Shown here one piece after another: positions 18,858 through 29,354 of a stretch of DNA of 64,000 bases. Each line of letters begins with the position of its first letter. Positions within the stretch are counted from its first letter, which is position 1. The notes beneath the pieces are model-generated. The model had not been told where the DNA came from, searched no databases, and worked only from the letters and a program-made list of their open reading frames with translations. Source of the stretch: Viridibacillus soli (GTDB lineage Bacteria > Bacillota > Bacilli > Bacillales_A > Planococcaceae); contig NZ_JAEOAH010000007.1 in NCBI RefSeq assembly GCF_016612995.1, positions 124,001 to 188,000 on the forward strand. Reading direction: 5' to 3'. The translations under genes were made by a program, and so were the position numbers.

Positions 18858-21725
18858 TTGAAAAACCAAGAAATTATCGTTCAAGGTGCACGTGCCAACA
18901 ATTTAAAAAACGTAGATGTGAAAATTCCACGTGATAAGCTCGTTGTTATGACAGGGTTATCAGGTTCTGGAAAATCTTCTCTTGCATTCGATACAATTTA
19001 TGCAGAAGGGCAAAGACGTTACGTCGAGTCTTTATCTGCCTATGCTCGTCAGTTTTTAGGGCAAATGGACAAACCTGACGTTGATGCAATTGAAGGGCTC
19101 TCACCAGCTATTTCAATCGATCAAAAAACAACAAGCCGCAACCCGCGCTCAACAGTTGGAACAGTTACAGAAATTTATGACTATTTACGCCTGTTGTATG
19201 CACGTGTCGGCAAACCGATTTGTCCAAATCACGGCATTGAAATTACATCGCAAACCGTTGAGCAAATGGTTGACCGTCTTGTGCAATATCCAGAGCGTAC
19301 GAAAATGCAATTGTTAGCTCCAATGATTGCAGGACGCAAAGGGACACATGTTAAGCTTCTTGAAGATTTGAAAAAGCAAGGATACGTCCGTGTTCGAGTA
19401 GACGGAGAACTACGTGATTTAGATGATAATATTGAATTAGAAAAAAATAAAAAGCATAGCATTGAAGTCGTTATTGACCGTGTTGTATTAAAAGAAGGTG
19501 TTGAAGCCCGTTTAAGTGATTCTCTTGAGACAGCTCTTAGATTGGCGGAAGGTCGTGTAATGGTTGATGTTATGGAACACGAGGAGCTATTGTTTAGTGA
19601 GCATCATGCATGCCCTATTTGTGGTTTTTCAATCGGTGAATTGGAGCCGAGAATGTTTTCGTTCAACAGTCCATTTGGTGCTTGTCCTCAATGTGACGGC
19701 TTAGGCACGAAACTAGAAGTCGATCAAACACTCGTGATTCCTGACTGGGGTCGTACATTAAATGGCGGCGCACTTGCACCTTGGGAACCAACGAGTTCAC
19801 AATATTATCCCCAACTTTTAAAGGCGGTTTGTGATCATTACGATATTGATATGGATACGCCGGTTGAAGAAATACCTAAAGAGAAAATGGATAAAATTTT
19901 GAACGGCTCTGGCACGGATAAAATTCATTTCCATTATGAGAATGAATTCGGTAATATTCGTGACCAGCATATCGTTTTTGAAGGTGTACTACGTAATATT
20001 GAAAGACGCTTCCGTGAAACGTCTTCTGACTATGTACGTGAACAAATGGAAAAGTATATGGCACAGCAACATTGCCCATCTTGTCATGGACACCGTTTAA
20101 AACCCGAAACATTAGCGGTCAAAGTTGATAACAAGCATATTGGGGAAATTACGGAATATTCTATTAAGGATGCATATGACTTTTTCTCAAATTTAAAGCT
20201 TTCAGAAAAGGATATGCAAATTGCTCGCCTTATTTTACGTGAAATTCTAGAGCGCCTAGGTTTCCTTGTAAATGTTGGACTCGATTATTTAACATTGAAC
20301 CGAGCAGCAGGTACTTTATCGGGGGGAGAGGCCCAGCGTATCCGTTTAGCAACACAAATAGGTTCACGCTTAACAGGTGTGCTATACATTTTGGATGAGC
20401 CATCTATTGGTCTTCACCAAAGAGATAATGATCGTCTGATTGATACGCTAAAAAATATGCGTGATATCGGTAATACATTAATTGTCGTGGAGCATGATGA
20501 AGACACGATGCTAGCTGCCGATTATTTAATTGATGTTGGTCCAGGAGCAGGTGTACATGGTGGTGAAATCGTCGCTGCAGGAACACCAGCTCAAGTTATG
20601 AAAAATAAAGATTCATTAACAGGTCAATATTTAAGCGGCAAAAAATTTATTCCACTACCTACTGAGCGTCGCAAGCCAGATGGTCGTTTCATTACGATTA
20701 AAGGTGCAAAAGAAAATAATTTAAAAAATGTCAAAGCTGAAATTCCACTGGGCTTATTTATCGCTGTAACAGGTGTTTCAGGTTCAGGGAAAAGTACTTT
20801 AATTAATGAAATTTTATATAAAGCATTAGCTCAAAAACTGAATCGTTCAAAGGTAAAGCCGGGCGAAGTGAAGGAAATTACAGGAATCGAACAGCTTGAG
20901 AAGGTTATTGATATCGATCAATCACCAATTGGTCGTACACCGCGTTCCAACCCCGCTACATATACAGGGGTCTTTGATGATATTCGTGATGTTTTTGCAA
21001 CGACGAATGAGGCAAAAGTACGCGGATATAAAAAGGGACGCTTTAGTTTTAATGTGAAAGGCGGACGTTGTGAAGCTTGCCGTGGGGACGGAATTATTAA
21101 AATTGAAATGCACTTCTTGCCTGACGTTTATGTACCATGTGAAATCTGTCATGGTAAACGTTATAATCGCGAAACATTGGAAGTGAAATATAAAGACAAG
21201 AGTATTGCAGATGTCTTGAAAATGACCGTAGAGGATGCTGTGGAATTTTTCGCTAATATACCTAAAATTGCACGTAAGCTTCAAACGATTGTTGACGTTG
21301 GTTTAGGTTATATGGAGCTCGGACAGCCCGCTACAACATTATCAGGTGGGGAAGCCCAACGCGTGAAATTAGCATCTGAGCTCCATAAAAGGTCAAACGG
21401 TAAGTCAATTTATATATTGGATGAACCAACAACCGGTTTGCATGCAGAAGATATCGCCCGTTTATTAAAAGTGTTACAACGTTTAGTTGAGAGTGGTGAT
21501 ACTGTTTTAGTAATTGAACATAATCTTGATGTGATTAAAACAGCTGATTATATTATGGATTTGGGTCCAGAAGGTGGCGATAAGGGAGGTATGATTATTG
21601 CAACTGGAACGCCTGAAGAAATAGCAGAAGTAAAGGCATCTTACACGGGTCATTATTTGAAGCCGATTTTAGAGCGTGATCGAGCACGGATGGATAAAGT
21701 GCTAGCTACTGCGACAAATAAGTGA
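18858..21725 (+). CDS. uvrA: Excinuclease ABC subunit A
   Basis: 955 aa from TTG 18858, nine bases after GGAAGG (18843-18848); ATG 18849 overlaps the uvrB stop but has no room for an SD. ABC-type ATPase that scans DNA and loads UvrB. Two nucleotide-binding halves are intact: Walker [10 protein letters not shown] and [12 protein letters not shown] signatures [13 protein letters not shown] and [13 protein letters not shown]. Zinc motifs are present ([32 protein letters not shown] and CEICHG). Confidence 0.97.
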   Translation: MKNQEIIVQGARANNLKNVDVKIPRDKLVVMTGLSGSGKSSLAFDTIYAEGQRRYVESLSAYARQFLGQMDKPDVDAIEGLSPAISIDQKTTSRNPRSTVGTVTEIYDYLRLLYARVGKPICPNHGIEITSQTVEQMVDRLVQYPERTKMQLLAPMIAGRKGTHVKLLEDLKKQGYVRVRVDGELRDLDDNIELEKNKKHSIEVVIDRVVLKEGVEARLSDSLETALRLAEGRVMVDVMEHEELLFSEHHACPICGFSIGELEPRMFSFNSPFGACPQCDGLGTKLEVDQTLVIPDWGRTLNGGALAPWEPTSSQYYPQLLKAVCDHYDIDMDTPVEEIPKEKMDKILNGSGTDKIHFHYENEFGNIRDQHIVFEGVLRNIERRFRETSSDYVREQMEKYMAQQHCPSCHGHRLKPETLAVKVDNKHIGEITEYSIKDAYDFFSNLKLSEKDMQIARLILREILERLGFLVNVGLDYLTLNRAAGTLSGGEAQRIRLATQIGSRLTGVLYILDEPSIGLHQRDNDRLIDTLKNMRDIGNTLIVVEHDEDTMLAADYLIDVGPGAGVHGGEIVAAGTPAQVMKNKDSLTGQYLSGKKFIPLPTERRKPDGRFITIKGAKENNLKNVKAEIPLGLFIAVTGVSGSGKSTLINEILYKALAQKLNRSKVKPGEVKEITGIEQLEKVIDIDQSPIGRTPRSNPATYTGVFDDIRDVFATTNEAKVRGYKKGRFSFNVKGGRCEACRGDGIIKIEMHFLPDVYVPCEICHGKRYNRETLEVKYKDKSIADVLKMTVEDAVEFFANIPKIARKLQTIVDVGLGYMELGQPATTLSGGEAQRVKLASELHKRSNGKSIYILDEPTTGLHAEDIARLLKVLQRLVESGDTVLVIEHNLDVIKTADYIMDLGPEGGDKGGMIIATGTPEEIAEVKASYTGHYLKPILERDRARMDKVLATATNK

Positions 21726-21803
21726 GGATGAAAATTCCAGGTAAGTGAAACTTTTTTGATGAACTTTCGTAAATAATAGTAATAAGTAAAAGGAGGCCGA
21801 ATA

Positions 21804-23015
21804 ATGCAAAGTGAACGTAAACGCATTTTAACACTGCTTGAAAAAGGCACCATTACAGCACAAGAGGCAATATTACTATTAGAAGCATTAGAAAAGAAAG
21901 CAGATGTAAATAGATCAGATGAAGCGGGGCACACAGCTTTTAGCCAAACTGAGGAGAAACAACAAGAGGAACAGCCACAGCCTGAATCGGAGCAAAAACA
22001 ACCAAATTCCAATGACTATTTTGGGCGAAAAGAAGAGCCTAAGAAACAGTGCACTAGACAAAAATCGACTTCAGAGCAAGAATTTTTTGATGAGATTAAA
22101 CAAGACTTCTCGCAATTTAGTACGAAGTTTATGGACTTTATGAATACGGCTGTTTCAAAAGTAAAGGATTTGGACTTTGACTTTGGAATTGGCGAAAAAA
22201 ATGCATTTGAACATCATTTTGATATAGAAAACGCGGAGTTCACGCATATTAGTGTGGATATTCCAAATGGTCTACTGCAAGTAAAACCATCTACTGATGC
22301 AACTGTGCGTGCTGAATGTCGTGTACGTCCAACATTAGTACGCCCAAGTGACAATTTAGAAAAAGAATTTCTCGATAAGTTCATCATTACAAATGATAAC
22401 GGTAAGTTACGTATTATTAGTAATTTGAAATCGGTGCGTGTGGATATTGTATTGTTTGTACCAAAACGCCAATACGAGGTAATCACAGCGAGTTTATTTA
22501 ATGGTAGCTTTGCGCTAACTAATTTAGATGTCAGTAAGCTGAAAGTGAAAACAATGAATGGCTCGATTGATTGTCGAGGGTTCACATTTAAGAGTGTAGA
22601 TTTGGAGTCTGCAAATGGTGCTATTAAAGTGAAGGATGTTGCAGGGGAGGAACTTGAGGCCGAAACAGTGAATGGTCAAGTGTATATTGACGGAGCTATT
22701 CGTGAAATTGAAGCAAGATCTGTTAATGGTCATGTCGTGGTAACAACTCGTGCAATAGATGCAACAAGAGTGAAAGCTCAAACCGTCGCAGGTGCTGTTG
22801 AATTCTATATACCAAGCACATTGTCATTACAAGGGGAAGTTTCTTCTAATTTAGGCAAAATGGATGTCCAATTAGCGGATGTACAATACCGCAATGAGCA
22901 GGAGCAATTTTTACAAAAATCTGTTCGCTTCTCTAAGAAAATACCAGATGCTCAAACTTTAACGATTGATGGTGAAACTAGAACAGGCTCGGTCGTCGTT
23001 CGATACAATCCTTAA
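21804..23015 (+). CDS. DUF4097 protein with SHOCT-like N-terminus, YvlB-like
   Basis: 403 aa after AAAGGAGG. The N-terminal 30 residues (MQSERKRILTLLEKGTITAQ) form the helical YvlB-type motif, followed by a polar low-complexity Glu/Gln linker (about 35-90) and a C-terminal DUF4097 beta-helix-like repeat region (about 130-400) with recurrent VNG/MNG turns. B. subtilis yvlB lies near uvrAB with the same architecture. Role unknown; the yvlABCD region is linked to the cell-envelope stress regulon in B. subtilis. Terminator at 23029-23062. Confidence 0.85.
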   Translation: MQSERKRILTLLEKGTITAQEAILLLEALEKKADVNRSDEAGHTAFSQTEEKQQEEQPQPESEQKQPNSNDYFGRKEEPKKQCTRQKSTSEQEFFDEIKQDFSQFSTKFMDFMNTAVSKVKDLDFDFGIGEKNAFEHHFDIENAEFTHISVDIPNGLLQVKPSTDATVRAECRVRPTLVRPSDNLEKEFLDKFIITNDNGKLRIISNLKSVRVDIVLFVPKRQYEVITASLFNGSFALTNLDVSKLKVKTMNGSIDCRGFTFKSVDLESANGAIKVKDVAGEELEAETVNGQVYIDGAIREIEARSVNGHVVVTTRAIDATRVKAQTVAGAVEFYIPSTLSLQGEVSSNLGKMDVQLADVQYRNEQEQFLQKSVRFSKKIPDAQTLTIDGETRTGSVVVRYNP

Positions 23016-23028
23016 TATGAAAAAATTT

Positions 23029-23062
23029 AGCGAAGGAGATTCATTCTCCTTCGCTTTTTTTT
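23029..23062 (+). terminator. Terminator of the DUF4097 gene
   Basis: An 11-bp perfect stem (23029-23039 with 23045-23055) and an eight-T tail. Confidence 0.93.
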
Positions 23063-23126
23063 GATATGAATCTATTATATAGTAGAAATAATCATATATT
23101 TCTTGTGTATTAAAAATAATAGCGAA

Positions 23127-23145
23127 ATTTCAATTTAATTGAAAT
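23127..23145. promoter_or_regulatory. Palindrome upstream of ftsEX, possible operator
   Basis: Two perfect 8-base arms ATTTCAAT/ATTGAAAT separated by TTA, about 50 bases upstream of a TATAAT box at 23178-23183. No regulator is assigned. Confidence 0.35.
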
Positions 23146-23231
23146 GTAATTGTAATAGTAGACTAGCGATTCAGTGATATAATAAGCTTGATAGAAAAGT
23201 TTTGTTTCATAAAAAATAGGTGGTAAAAAAT

Positions 23232-23918
23232 ATGATCGAAATGAAGAATGTTTATAAGAAATACCCAAATGGTATAGTTGCAGCAAATGGATTAAGTATT
23301 AAGTTTAATCAAGGTGAGTTTGCTTATATTGTCGGACCAAGTGGTGCAGGAAAATCGACTTTTATCAAAATGATGTATCGTGAAGAACGAGCAACATCAG
23401 GGGATATTGTCGTAAATGGTATGAACCTGACTACATTGAAAAATAAAGAGGTACCTTATTTACGCAGACAAATAGGAGTAGTATTCCAAGACTTTAAATT
23501 ATTGCCAACACTTACCGTTTATGAGAACGTAGCATTTGCGTTGGAAGTAATTGAAGAACAACCTGATAAAATTCGCAAACGTGTCATGGAAGTGTTGGAT
23601 TTAGTAGGATTAAAACATAAAGCACGCATGTTACCGAATGAATTATCTGGAGGAGAGCAGCAACGTATTTCAATAGCGCGTTCGATTGTTAATGTTCCAA
23701 AGGTTGTTATTGCCGATGAACCTACAGGTAACTTGGATCCGGAGACATCTTGGGATATCATGAACCTTTTTGAAGAAATTAATGCACGAGGAACAACAAT
23801 TATTATGGCAACACATAACAAAGAAATTGTAAATACAATAAGACGTCGTGTAATCGCTATTGAAGGCGGATTGATCGTTCGTGATGAACATGGAGGTAAC
23901 TACGGCTATGAAATCTAG
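23232..23918 (+). CDS. ftsE: Cell-division ABC transporter ATP-binding protein FtsE
   Basis: 228 aa from ATG 23232, preceded by AGGTGG; the frame open from 23220 starts inside the SD. ATPase of FtsEX, which in Bacillus transmits ATP hydrolysis to activate murein hydrolases outside the membrane. Walker A GPSGAGKST, signature LSGGEQQRISIARS, Walker B VVIADEPTGNLD and the switch His in MATHNKEI are intact. The ftsX start lies 11 bases inside its 3' end, implying coupling. Confidence 0.97.
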   Translation: MIEMKNVYKKYPNGIVAANGLSIKFNQGEFAYIVGPSGAGKSTFIKMMYREERATSGDIVVNGMNLTTLKNKEVPYLRRQIGVVFQDFKLLPTLTVYENVAFALEVIEEQPDKIRKRVMEVLDLVGLKHKARMLPNELSGGEQQRISIARSIVNVPKVVIADEPTGNLDPETSWDIMNLFEEINARGTTIIMATHNKEIVNTIRRRVIAIEGGLIVRDEHGGNYGYEI

Positions 23919-24792
23919 AACTATAAAACGCCATTTTCGAGAAAGTCTAAAAACATTAGGTCGTAACAGTTGGATGTCCTTTGCGTCTGTCAGTGCAGTA
24001 ACGGTTACATTATTACTAGTAGGCGTATTCGTCATGATTATGATGAATTTAAATAAAATCGCAACTGATCTAGAAAATGATGTAGAAATCAAAGTGCTCA
24101 TCGAATTAGAAGCTGATCAAAAAGCCGAGGAAACACTGCAGAAACAAATTAAAGATTTATCGGGTGTAGATTCCTTTACATATTCATCAAAAGAAGAAGA
24201 GCTCAATCATCTTGTAAAAGATTTCGGGGAAGATTTAAGCTTATTTAAACAAAGTAATCCTTTACGCAATGTAATTTATGTTAAGGCTAGCGATCCGCAA
24301 AAAACGGCTGAAGTAGCAGAAAAGATAGAAAAGTTTGATAATACTCATGAAGTATTGTATGGAAAAGGGAAGATAGAAAAACTATTTAATTTTTTAAATA
24401 TTAGTAGAAATGTTGGTATCGGTTTAATCGTAGCGTTGCTATTTACGGCAATGTTCCTAATCTCAAATACGATTAGAATTACGATTGTTGCGAGAAAACA
24501 TGAGATCGAAATTATGAAATTAGTAGGGGCAACAAACTGGTTCGTGCGTATCCCATTCATTTTAGAAGGTATGTGGTTAGGCCTTTTAGGTTCAATCATT
24601 CCTATTACGGTTGTGACAATTGCTTATGTGAAATTACATAGTGTACTGCAACCAAAATTACAAGGCGAGATGTTCCAACTACTCGATGTAACACCGTTTA
24701 TCATTGAAGTAGACTTATTAATTCTATTAATGGGTGTATTTATCGGGGTTTGGGGAAGCTTCATGTCCGTACGTAAGTTCTTAAAAGTATAA
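23908..24792 (+). CDS. ftsX: Cell-division permease FtsX
   Basis: 294 aa from ATG 23908, with GGAGG ten bases upstream; it begins MKSRTIKRHFRESLKTLGRN as FtsX proteins do. TM1 at about 25-45, a large extracellular loop (about 46-165) that would contact a hydrolase, then three C-terminal TM segments. It overlaps ftsE by 11 bases. The next gene encodes a secreted M23 endopeptidase with coiled coils, a plausible FtsEX partner. Confidence 0.96.
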   Translation: MKSRTIKRHFRESLKTLGRNSWMSFASVSAVTVTLLLVGVFVMIMMNLNKIATDLENDVEIKVLIELEADQKAEETLQKQIKDLSGVDSFTYSSKEEELNHLVKDFGEDLSLFKQSNPLRNVIYVKASDPQKTAEVAEKIEKFDNTHEVLYGKGKIEKLFNFLNISRNVGIGLIVALLFTAMFLISNTIRITIVARKHEIEIMKLVGATNWFVRIPFILEGMWLGLLGSIIPITVVTIAYVKLHSVLQPKLQGEMFQLLDVTPFIIEVDLLILLMGVFIGVWGSFMSVRKFLKV

Positions 24793-24838
24793 ATAATTGA
24801 GATATGTTTAAAGCTGAAAAAAGAGGAGGCTTCACCAG

Positions 24839-26188
24839 TTGAAAAAACAGTTTAAAAGTATCCTATCTGTGATTGCGGCTACATTAGCCTTATCGTTGAT
24901 TATTCAAGCACCAGCAGTTAATGCCGAATCATTAAATAATTTGAAAGATCAACAGAAGAAGATAGAGCAAAAGAAATCAAAACTCAACGACAATATTAAT
25001 GATAAATCAAGTAAGATTGATCATAATCAATCGAAGCAAGATAAAATTATGGAGCAAATACAAAAACTAGATAAAGAGATTAACGAAACAGATGAGAAAA
25101 TTGACGTTGTAATAACTAGTATTGAAAAAACAACTGGTGAGATTGAAGTGTTACAAGCTTCAATTAAAGAGTTAGAAGTGAAAATCGCAGAACGTGATGC
25201 TTTATTGCAAGATCGCGCACGTGCCATTCAAGAGGGCGGCAGTTCAATTAATTATGTAGATGTTCTACTTGGTGCTAATAGCTTTGTAGATTTCATTGAT
25301 CGCTTTTCTGCAGTTAATACATTATTAGATGCGGACCGTAAAATACTACAAGATCAAGCGAATGATAAAAAGATTTTAGAAGAGCAAAAGCAAGAGCTTG
25401 AAGAAAAGCGTCAAAAACAACTTGACAACCGTGATAAATTAGAAGATTTGAAGAAATCTTTAGACTCACAAAAAGCAAGTAAAAATAAATTAGTAGATGA
25501 ATTAGAGGCTGAGCAAGCGAAGCTGAAATCTCAAAAGAAATTACTTGAAAAAGAGTATTCAGAAGCGATTAACGTCAGCAAAAAAGTTGAGAAAGAGATT
25601 GCTAATGAGCAAGCTCGTCTAGCTGAAAGAGCACGTAAAGAAGCTGAAGCAAAAGCAAAAGCGAGAGCAGATGCAGCAAGAGCAGCAAAAGCAAATGCAA
25701 AAGCAAATGCAAATGCTGGTGGCGGCACAACCAACGTTTCAAATAGTGAAGAATCATCAAATGTACCAAATGTTTCTAGTGGTACATGGACAAGACCGAC
25801 AAATGGTACGTTAACATCAGGTTTCGGCTGGCGTAATATCGGAGCAGGTCCTGAATTCCATTACGGCGTTGATCTTGCAAACGCACAAGGTACACCGATT
25901 GTAGCTGCTGCAGATGGTATCATCTTCCGCGCTAGTCCATTATCAACTTATGGAAATGTAATTATGATCACACACTCCATTGAAGGTAATACATTTACAA
26001 CAGTATATGCTCATTTAAGTGGCTATAATGCAAGTGTTGGACAATCTGTATCCAAAGGTGAGGTAATCGGTTATATGGGCCAAACTGGTCGTGCATACGG
26101 AAGTCACTTACACTTTGAGATTCATACAACAGCTTGGCAAGGTCAACGTGTTGGGGCAGTTAACCCGATTCGATATATTTCGTTATAA
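24839..26188 (+). CDS. Secreted coiled-coil M23 (LytM) murein endopeptidase
   Basis: 449 aa from TTG 24839, after AAGAGGAGG. A signal peptide ends near VNA-ES (residue about 30). Residues about 30-285 are a long coiled coil rich in Lys/Glu/Gln, with an Ala/Lys-rich stretch near 270-290. The C-terminal M23 zinc peptidase carries all expected metal and catalytic residues: HYGVD, the HxxS/YAHL region and HLHFE. It looks like EnvC/CwlO-type architecture with an active M23 domain instead of the NlpC/P60 domain of B. subtilis CwlO. Lying 46 bases after ftsX it is probably the FtsEX-controlled hydrolase. Confidence 0.9.
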   Translation: MKKQFKSILSVIAATLALSLIIQAPAVNAESLNNLKDQQKKIEQKKSKLNDNINDKSSKIDHNQSKQDKIMEQIQKLDKEINETDEKIDVVITSIEKTTGEIEVLQASIKELEVKIAERDALLQDRARAIQEGGSSINYVDVLLGANSFVDFIDRFSAVNTLLDADRKILQDQANDKKILEEQKQELEEKRQKQLDNRDKLEDLKKSLDSQKASKNKLVDELEAEQAKLKSQKKLLEKEYSEAINVSKKVEKEIANEQARLAERARKEAEAKAKARADAARAAKANAKANANAGGGTTNVSNSEESSNVPNVSSGTWTRPTNGTLTSGFGWRNIGAGPEFHYGVDLANAQGTPIVAAADGIIFRASPLSTYGNVIMITHSIEGNTFTTVYAHLSGYNASVGQSVSKGEVIGYMGQTGRAYGSHLHFEIHTTAWQGQRVGAVNPIRYISL

Positions 26189-26202
26189 TAACGATTGATA
26201 TA

Positions 26203-26246
26203 AAGTCGTCTGGAACCGGTGAAATCACCGACTTCAGGCGACTTTT
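26203..26246 (+). terminator. Terminator of the M23 gene
   Basis: An outer 10-bp stem AAGTCGTCTG/CAGGCGACTT with an inner CGGTG/CACCG stem, then a T-run. Confidence 0.8.
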
Positions 26247-26377
26247 CTTCATGATAGGATATAGCGGAATTTGGTGAAATTGCTTTTAATGCTGTAAAAT
26301 CTAGCTTTGTCATCAATTTGTAAAATCAAAAAGCTTGTATTCCGAAATGACTCACTTTACTATACTTTTTAGGGTAT

Positions 26378-27056
26378 ATGGAATTTGAGTAGGTGTAGGT
26401 TTTGCTGGTGACAGAATGATATGCTATGCGTGGGGCGACGTTACCTATTTCGTGGATTGCGGTGCTCATCACATTTACTGTAACAGGACTTGTTTTATGG
26501 TGGCGATTTGACAAAAAAGAAGCGAGTATATATCAGACAATGCATTGTTTTTCATCCTCATTTGAATTTTAGTGTAATTGTCACAGATTTGTCGTTGGTT
26601 ATAAAACAACCTTTACTTATACTATACTTTAGCGGAGGTACGATCGGTGTCTACATAGCAATTGTCGCAATATGTAGTTCCATTATTCGTCAATTTAAAA
26701 AGAATGCATTTGTAAGCTCTCATTTGTCCACATTAACAATGTCCATTATTGTAACGCGAAGTGTGTAACAAATTGCAATGGTCGTGCAAAATGACGGACT
26801 TGCTTGGTAAAGATGGCTAACAGCAGTGTTCTTTATTAGTTAAATGCTCATCGTATTACTGAATGGTTTGGAAAATGAACTTTGGCGCAAACAGCTTATG
26901 ACCTTATTTAGTTGTAGTCGTGTATTTGTCACCGTATTACATTCAGGCGGTTTGTGGCAAAAATCATTGATGGCGACTTTAATATTTGGTTTGTTTGTGT
27001 TACTTGCACATTTAATAAAAGATAGAGAACGAAAACAGATGGAGGCTCCAGTATGA
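26378..27056 (+). pseudogene. Decayed Lgt-like integral membrane protein gene
   Basis: Conceptual translation from ATG 26378 gives, after stops at 26390, 26396 and 26417, the hydrophobic stretch MRGATLPISWIAVLITFTVT and LVLWWRFDKKEAS. A frameshift near 26545 moves the reading to another frame, giving FSVIVTDLSLVIKQPLLILY followed by FSGGTIGVYIAIVAI. In-frame stops follow at 26766, 26808 and 26841 before the final MLIVLLNGLENELWRKQL and C-terminal membrane segment. The pattern resembles the prolipoprotein diacylglyceryl transferase-like membrane proteins that sit upstream of TlpA-type thioredoxins in Bacillales (from memory). Its last codons overlap the next gene's ATG (ATGA), so the two were once translationally coupled. 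Confidence 0.65.
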
Positions 27057-27616
27057 AGAAGAAAATAATTGCTATGCTTTTGATTGCTGTAATGATTGGG
27101 ATTGCTCTGACAAACTTCGTGAAAACGAAAATAGCTGAGGAGCAGGAAGTGGACGCTTTAGCTAATAGTAGTTTAGCTAATAGTGGTTTAGCTGTTGGTC
27201 AGATGGCACCAGATTTTGAATTAGAAACATTAGATGGTAAAAAAGTGAAGCTATCTGATTTTCAAGGAAAAAAAGTTATTTTAAATTTCTGGGCGACTTG
27301 GTGTCCACCATGTAAAGAAGAGATTCCTCATATGCAAAAATATTATGAGAAATTTGCAAAAGAGGATAATTTTGAAATTGTCGCTGTCAATTTAACAAAT
27401 AAAGATAAAAGCATTGAGTATGTAAAAGAATTCGCTAAAACGTATGAGATTACTTATCCTGTGTTATTAGATACCGAGGGTAAGCAGATGAAGCAATATA
27501 AAATCCGTATTATACCAACGACATTCTATATTGATACGAAAGGCGTCATTCAGGAGAATAAGCCGGGGCCTGTCGATCAAGACAGTATGAAGGAAAGTAT
27601 TAAATCATTAGATTAA
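27053..27616 (+). CDS. Membrane-anchored TlpA/ResA-like thiol-disulfide oxidoreductase
   Basis: 187 aa; ATG 27053 follows GGAGG. An N-terminal membrane anchor (residues 3-24) and an extracytoplasmic thioredoxin fold carry the redox motif WCPPC (Cys84, Cys87), preceded by LNFWATW and followed by a cis-Pro region (IRIIPTTFYID). Such proteins reduce or oxidise thiols outside the membrane, for example in cytochrome c maturation. Residues about 36-47 contain a direct repeat LANS-SLANSGLA, a small internal duplication in the linker. Its former upstream partner gene is broken. Confidence 0.9.
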   Translation: MKKKIIAMLLIAVMIGIALTNFVKTKIAEEQEVDALANSSLANSGLAVGQMAPDFELETLDGKKVKLSDFQGKKVILNFWATWCPPCKEEIPHMQKYYEKFAKEDNFEIVAVNLTNKDKSIEYVKEFAKTYEITYPVLLDTEGKQMKQYKIRIIPTTFYIDTKGVIQENKPGPVDQDSMKESIKSLD

Positions 27617-27696
27617 TGAAGAAAAATCCACTTTTCGTTAGTGTTAATCCAAAGTAGCCGTTCATAAACTGAATGGATATGAAAGGGGTAGACATA

Positions 27697-29127
27697 ATGC
27701 GGAAACGATGGATTTTTCTTTTTTTTATAGTGGTTCTAGGGGTAATAGGTTTTTACGCGGTTACGAAGATGAATGTGGTAGAGCCTTCAAGTGCTAATGT
27801 GAGTAATTTGACGCAAATTGATGAAGCCTATAAGTTGATTCGAAAAGAGTCAGTACATGAAACGTCGGAGGATCAGCTAGTTGCAGGAGCGATTCAAGGA
27901 ATGGCGGGGTCACTTGGAGATCCGTATAGCACCTATTACACAAAGGAAGAAGCAAGAATGCATAAAGAGTCACTGTCGGATTCTCGTGTTGGAATCGGAG
28001 CGGAAATTACTGCAAATAGCGGACGATTTATTATCGTTTCTCCAGTTAAGTCATCTCCAGCAGAGAAAGCAGGCTTGAAGCCTTATGATGAAATTGTACA
28101 AGTGAATGATGAACGTCTAGAAGGTAAATCAATGGCACAGCTTTTGTCTCTTATTCAAGGGGAAGAGGGTACGACGTTGAAGATGACTATTTTCAGACCG
28201 TCGGAGGACCGTCATATTGAAGTATCTTTGACCCGTGCAGCAATTGCGATGGAGACAGTGCATAGTGAAATTTTACAATCAGATGATCAGCTTTTAGGCT
28301 ATGTATCAATTTCGTTATTTGGTGAAAAAACGGCCGAAGAATGGCAAAAGCATACGTCCTCTTTAATGAAACAAAAAATCTCAGGGCTAATTATTGATGT
28401 TCGTAGCAATCCAGGAGGGTATTTGCGTAGTGTTGAGCAGGTCATCGGTAGCGTTGTAAAACAAGGCTCTACTTATGCGTTTATGCAAAATTCGAAAGGT
28501 GAGCTTAAACCGTTAGAAACAGTGACTAATAAAGAAAAGCTAACTTTTGATGAACAATTAAAGAGAGTGCCTATTGTATTGCTGCAAGATGAAGGAAGTG
28601 CTTCTGCAAGTGAAGTGTTAAGCGGAGCGTTAAAAGAATTAAATCGTGCTACTATTGCAGGTGTAAAAAGTTTTGGTAAGGGTACAGTGCAAGAGACTTG
28701 GCCATTATTAAATGGTGGGGAATTAAAGTTATCTACAAATAAATGGCTAACACCTAAAAAAGAATGGATTCATGGTAAAGGGATTGAAGCGACTTTGAAT
28801 GTAAAACAGGATGCTCTTTATCATATGGAATTACCGCCTTTAACAGGTAGTTTTGAGGAAGGTGATTTCAATGAGCAGGTCCTATATGTGCAAGAAGCGT
28901 TATCGAAAATGGGCTATCAATTAAAGCGAACGGATGGATATTTTGATCGCGAAACAGCCGAGGCCGTTCTAATGTATAGAAAGAAAAAGAAACTAGCACA
29001 GGAACCGATTATAAATGAATCATTCTTTTCAGCGTTACATAAAGAAATGGTAGAATATAAGGGGAACAATCAAAATGACCATCAGCTACAAATGGCAATA
29101 GGATATATGTTGAAGAATATAAAATAA
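27697..29127 (+). CDS. ctpB: Carboxyl-terminal processing protease CtpB-like (S41)
   Basis: 476 aa from ATG 27697, with GAAAGGGG upstream; the frame from 27673 is less likely. N-terminal membrane anchor (residues 5-22), cap region, PDZ domain (about 85-165; GIGAEI, SPVKSSPAEKAGLKPYDEIV), S41 catalytic core and a C-terminal peptidoglycan-binding domain (about 390-455; VQEALSKMGYQLKRTDGYFD). The Ser303/Lys328/Gln332 catalytic set (SASASE, GKGTVQ) matches CtpB. In B. subtilis CtpB cleaves SpoIVFA to trigger pro-sigma-K processing; order ftsEX-ctpB-minJ matches. Confidence 0.92.
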   Translation: MRKRWIFLFFIVVLGVIGFYAVTKMNVVEPSSANVSNLTQIDEAYKLIRKESVHETSEDQLVAGAIQGMAGSLGDPYSTYYTKEEARMHKESLSDSRVGIGAEITANSGRFIIVSPVKSSPAEKAGLKPYDEIVQVNDERLEGKSMAQLLSLIQGEEGTTLKMTIFRPSEDRHIEVSLTRAAIAMETVHSEILQSDDQLLGYVSISLFGEKTAEEWQKHTSSLMKQKISGLIIDVRSNPGGYLRSVEQVIGSVVKQGSTYAFMQNSKGELKPLETVTNKEKLTFDEQLKRVPIVLLQDEGSASASEVLSGALKELNRATIAGVKSFGKGTVQETWPLLNGGELKLSTNKWLTPKKEWIHGKGIEATLNVKQDALYHMELPPLTGSFEEGDFNEQVLYVQEALSKMGYQLKRTDGYFDRETAEAVLMYRKKKKLAQEPIINESFFSALHKEMVEYKGNNQNDHQLQMAIGYMLKNIK

Positions 29128-29234
29128 TCATCTCACTCGTGATTGATTTTTCTTGAAAAAGGCCAAGTAATGAATGTAAATTTACTCAAATTAGAATAAC
29201 GGCTATCTTCTTTCTAGCTTTTTACTCATATTTC

Positions 29235-29248
29235 AACCAAATTTGGTT
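29235..29248. promoter_or_regulatory. 14-bp palindrome upstream of minJ
   Basis: AACCAAATTTGGTT is a perfect palindrome in the ctpB-minJ gap; possible operator for an unknown regulator. Confidence 0.3.
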
Positions 29249-29354
29249 CTAATTATGAAATATAATTTAAATACCTCTACGCTTTCAAACAGTCGTTTGA
29301 TACAATGAAGAAATAGCTATACTACTAGTTACACTACGGAAGGTGATGCGGAAA

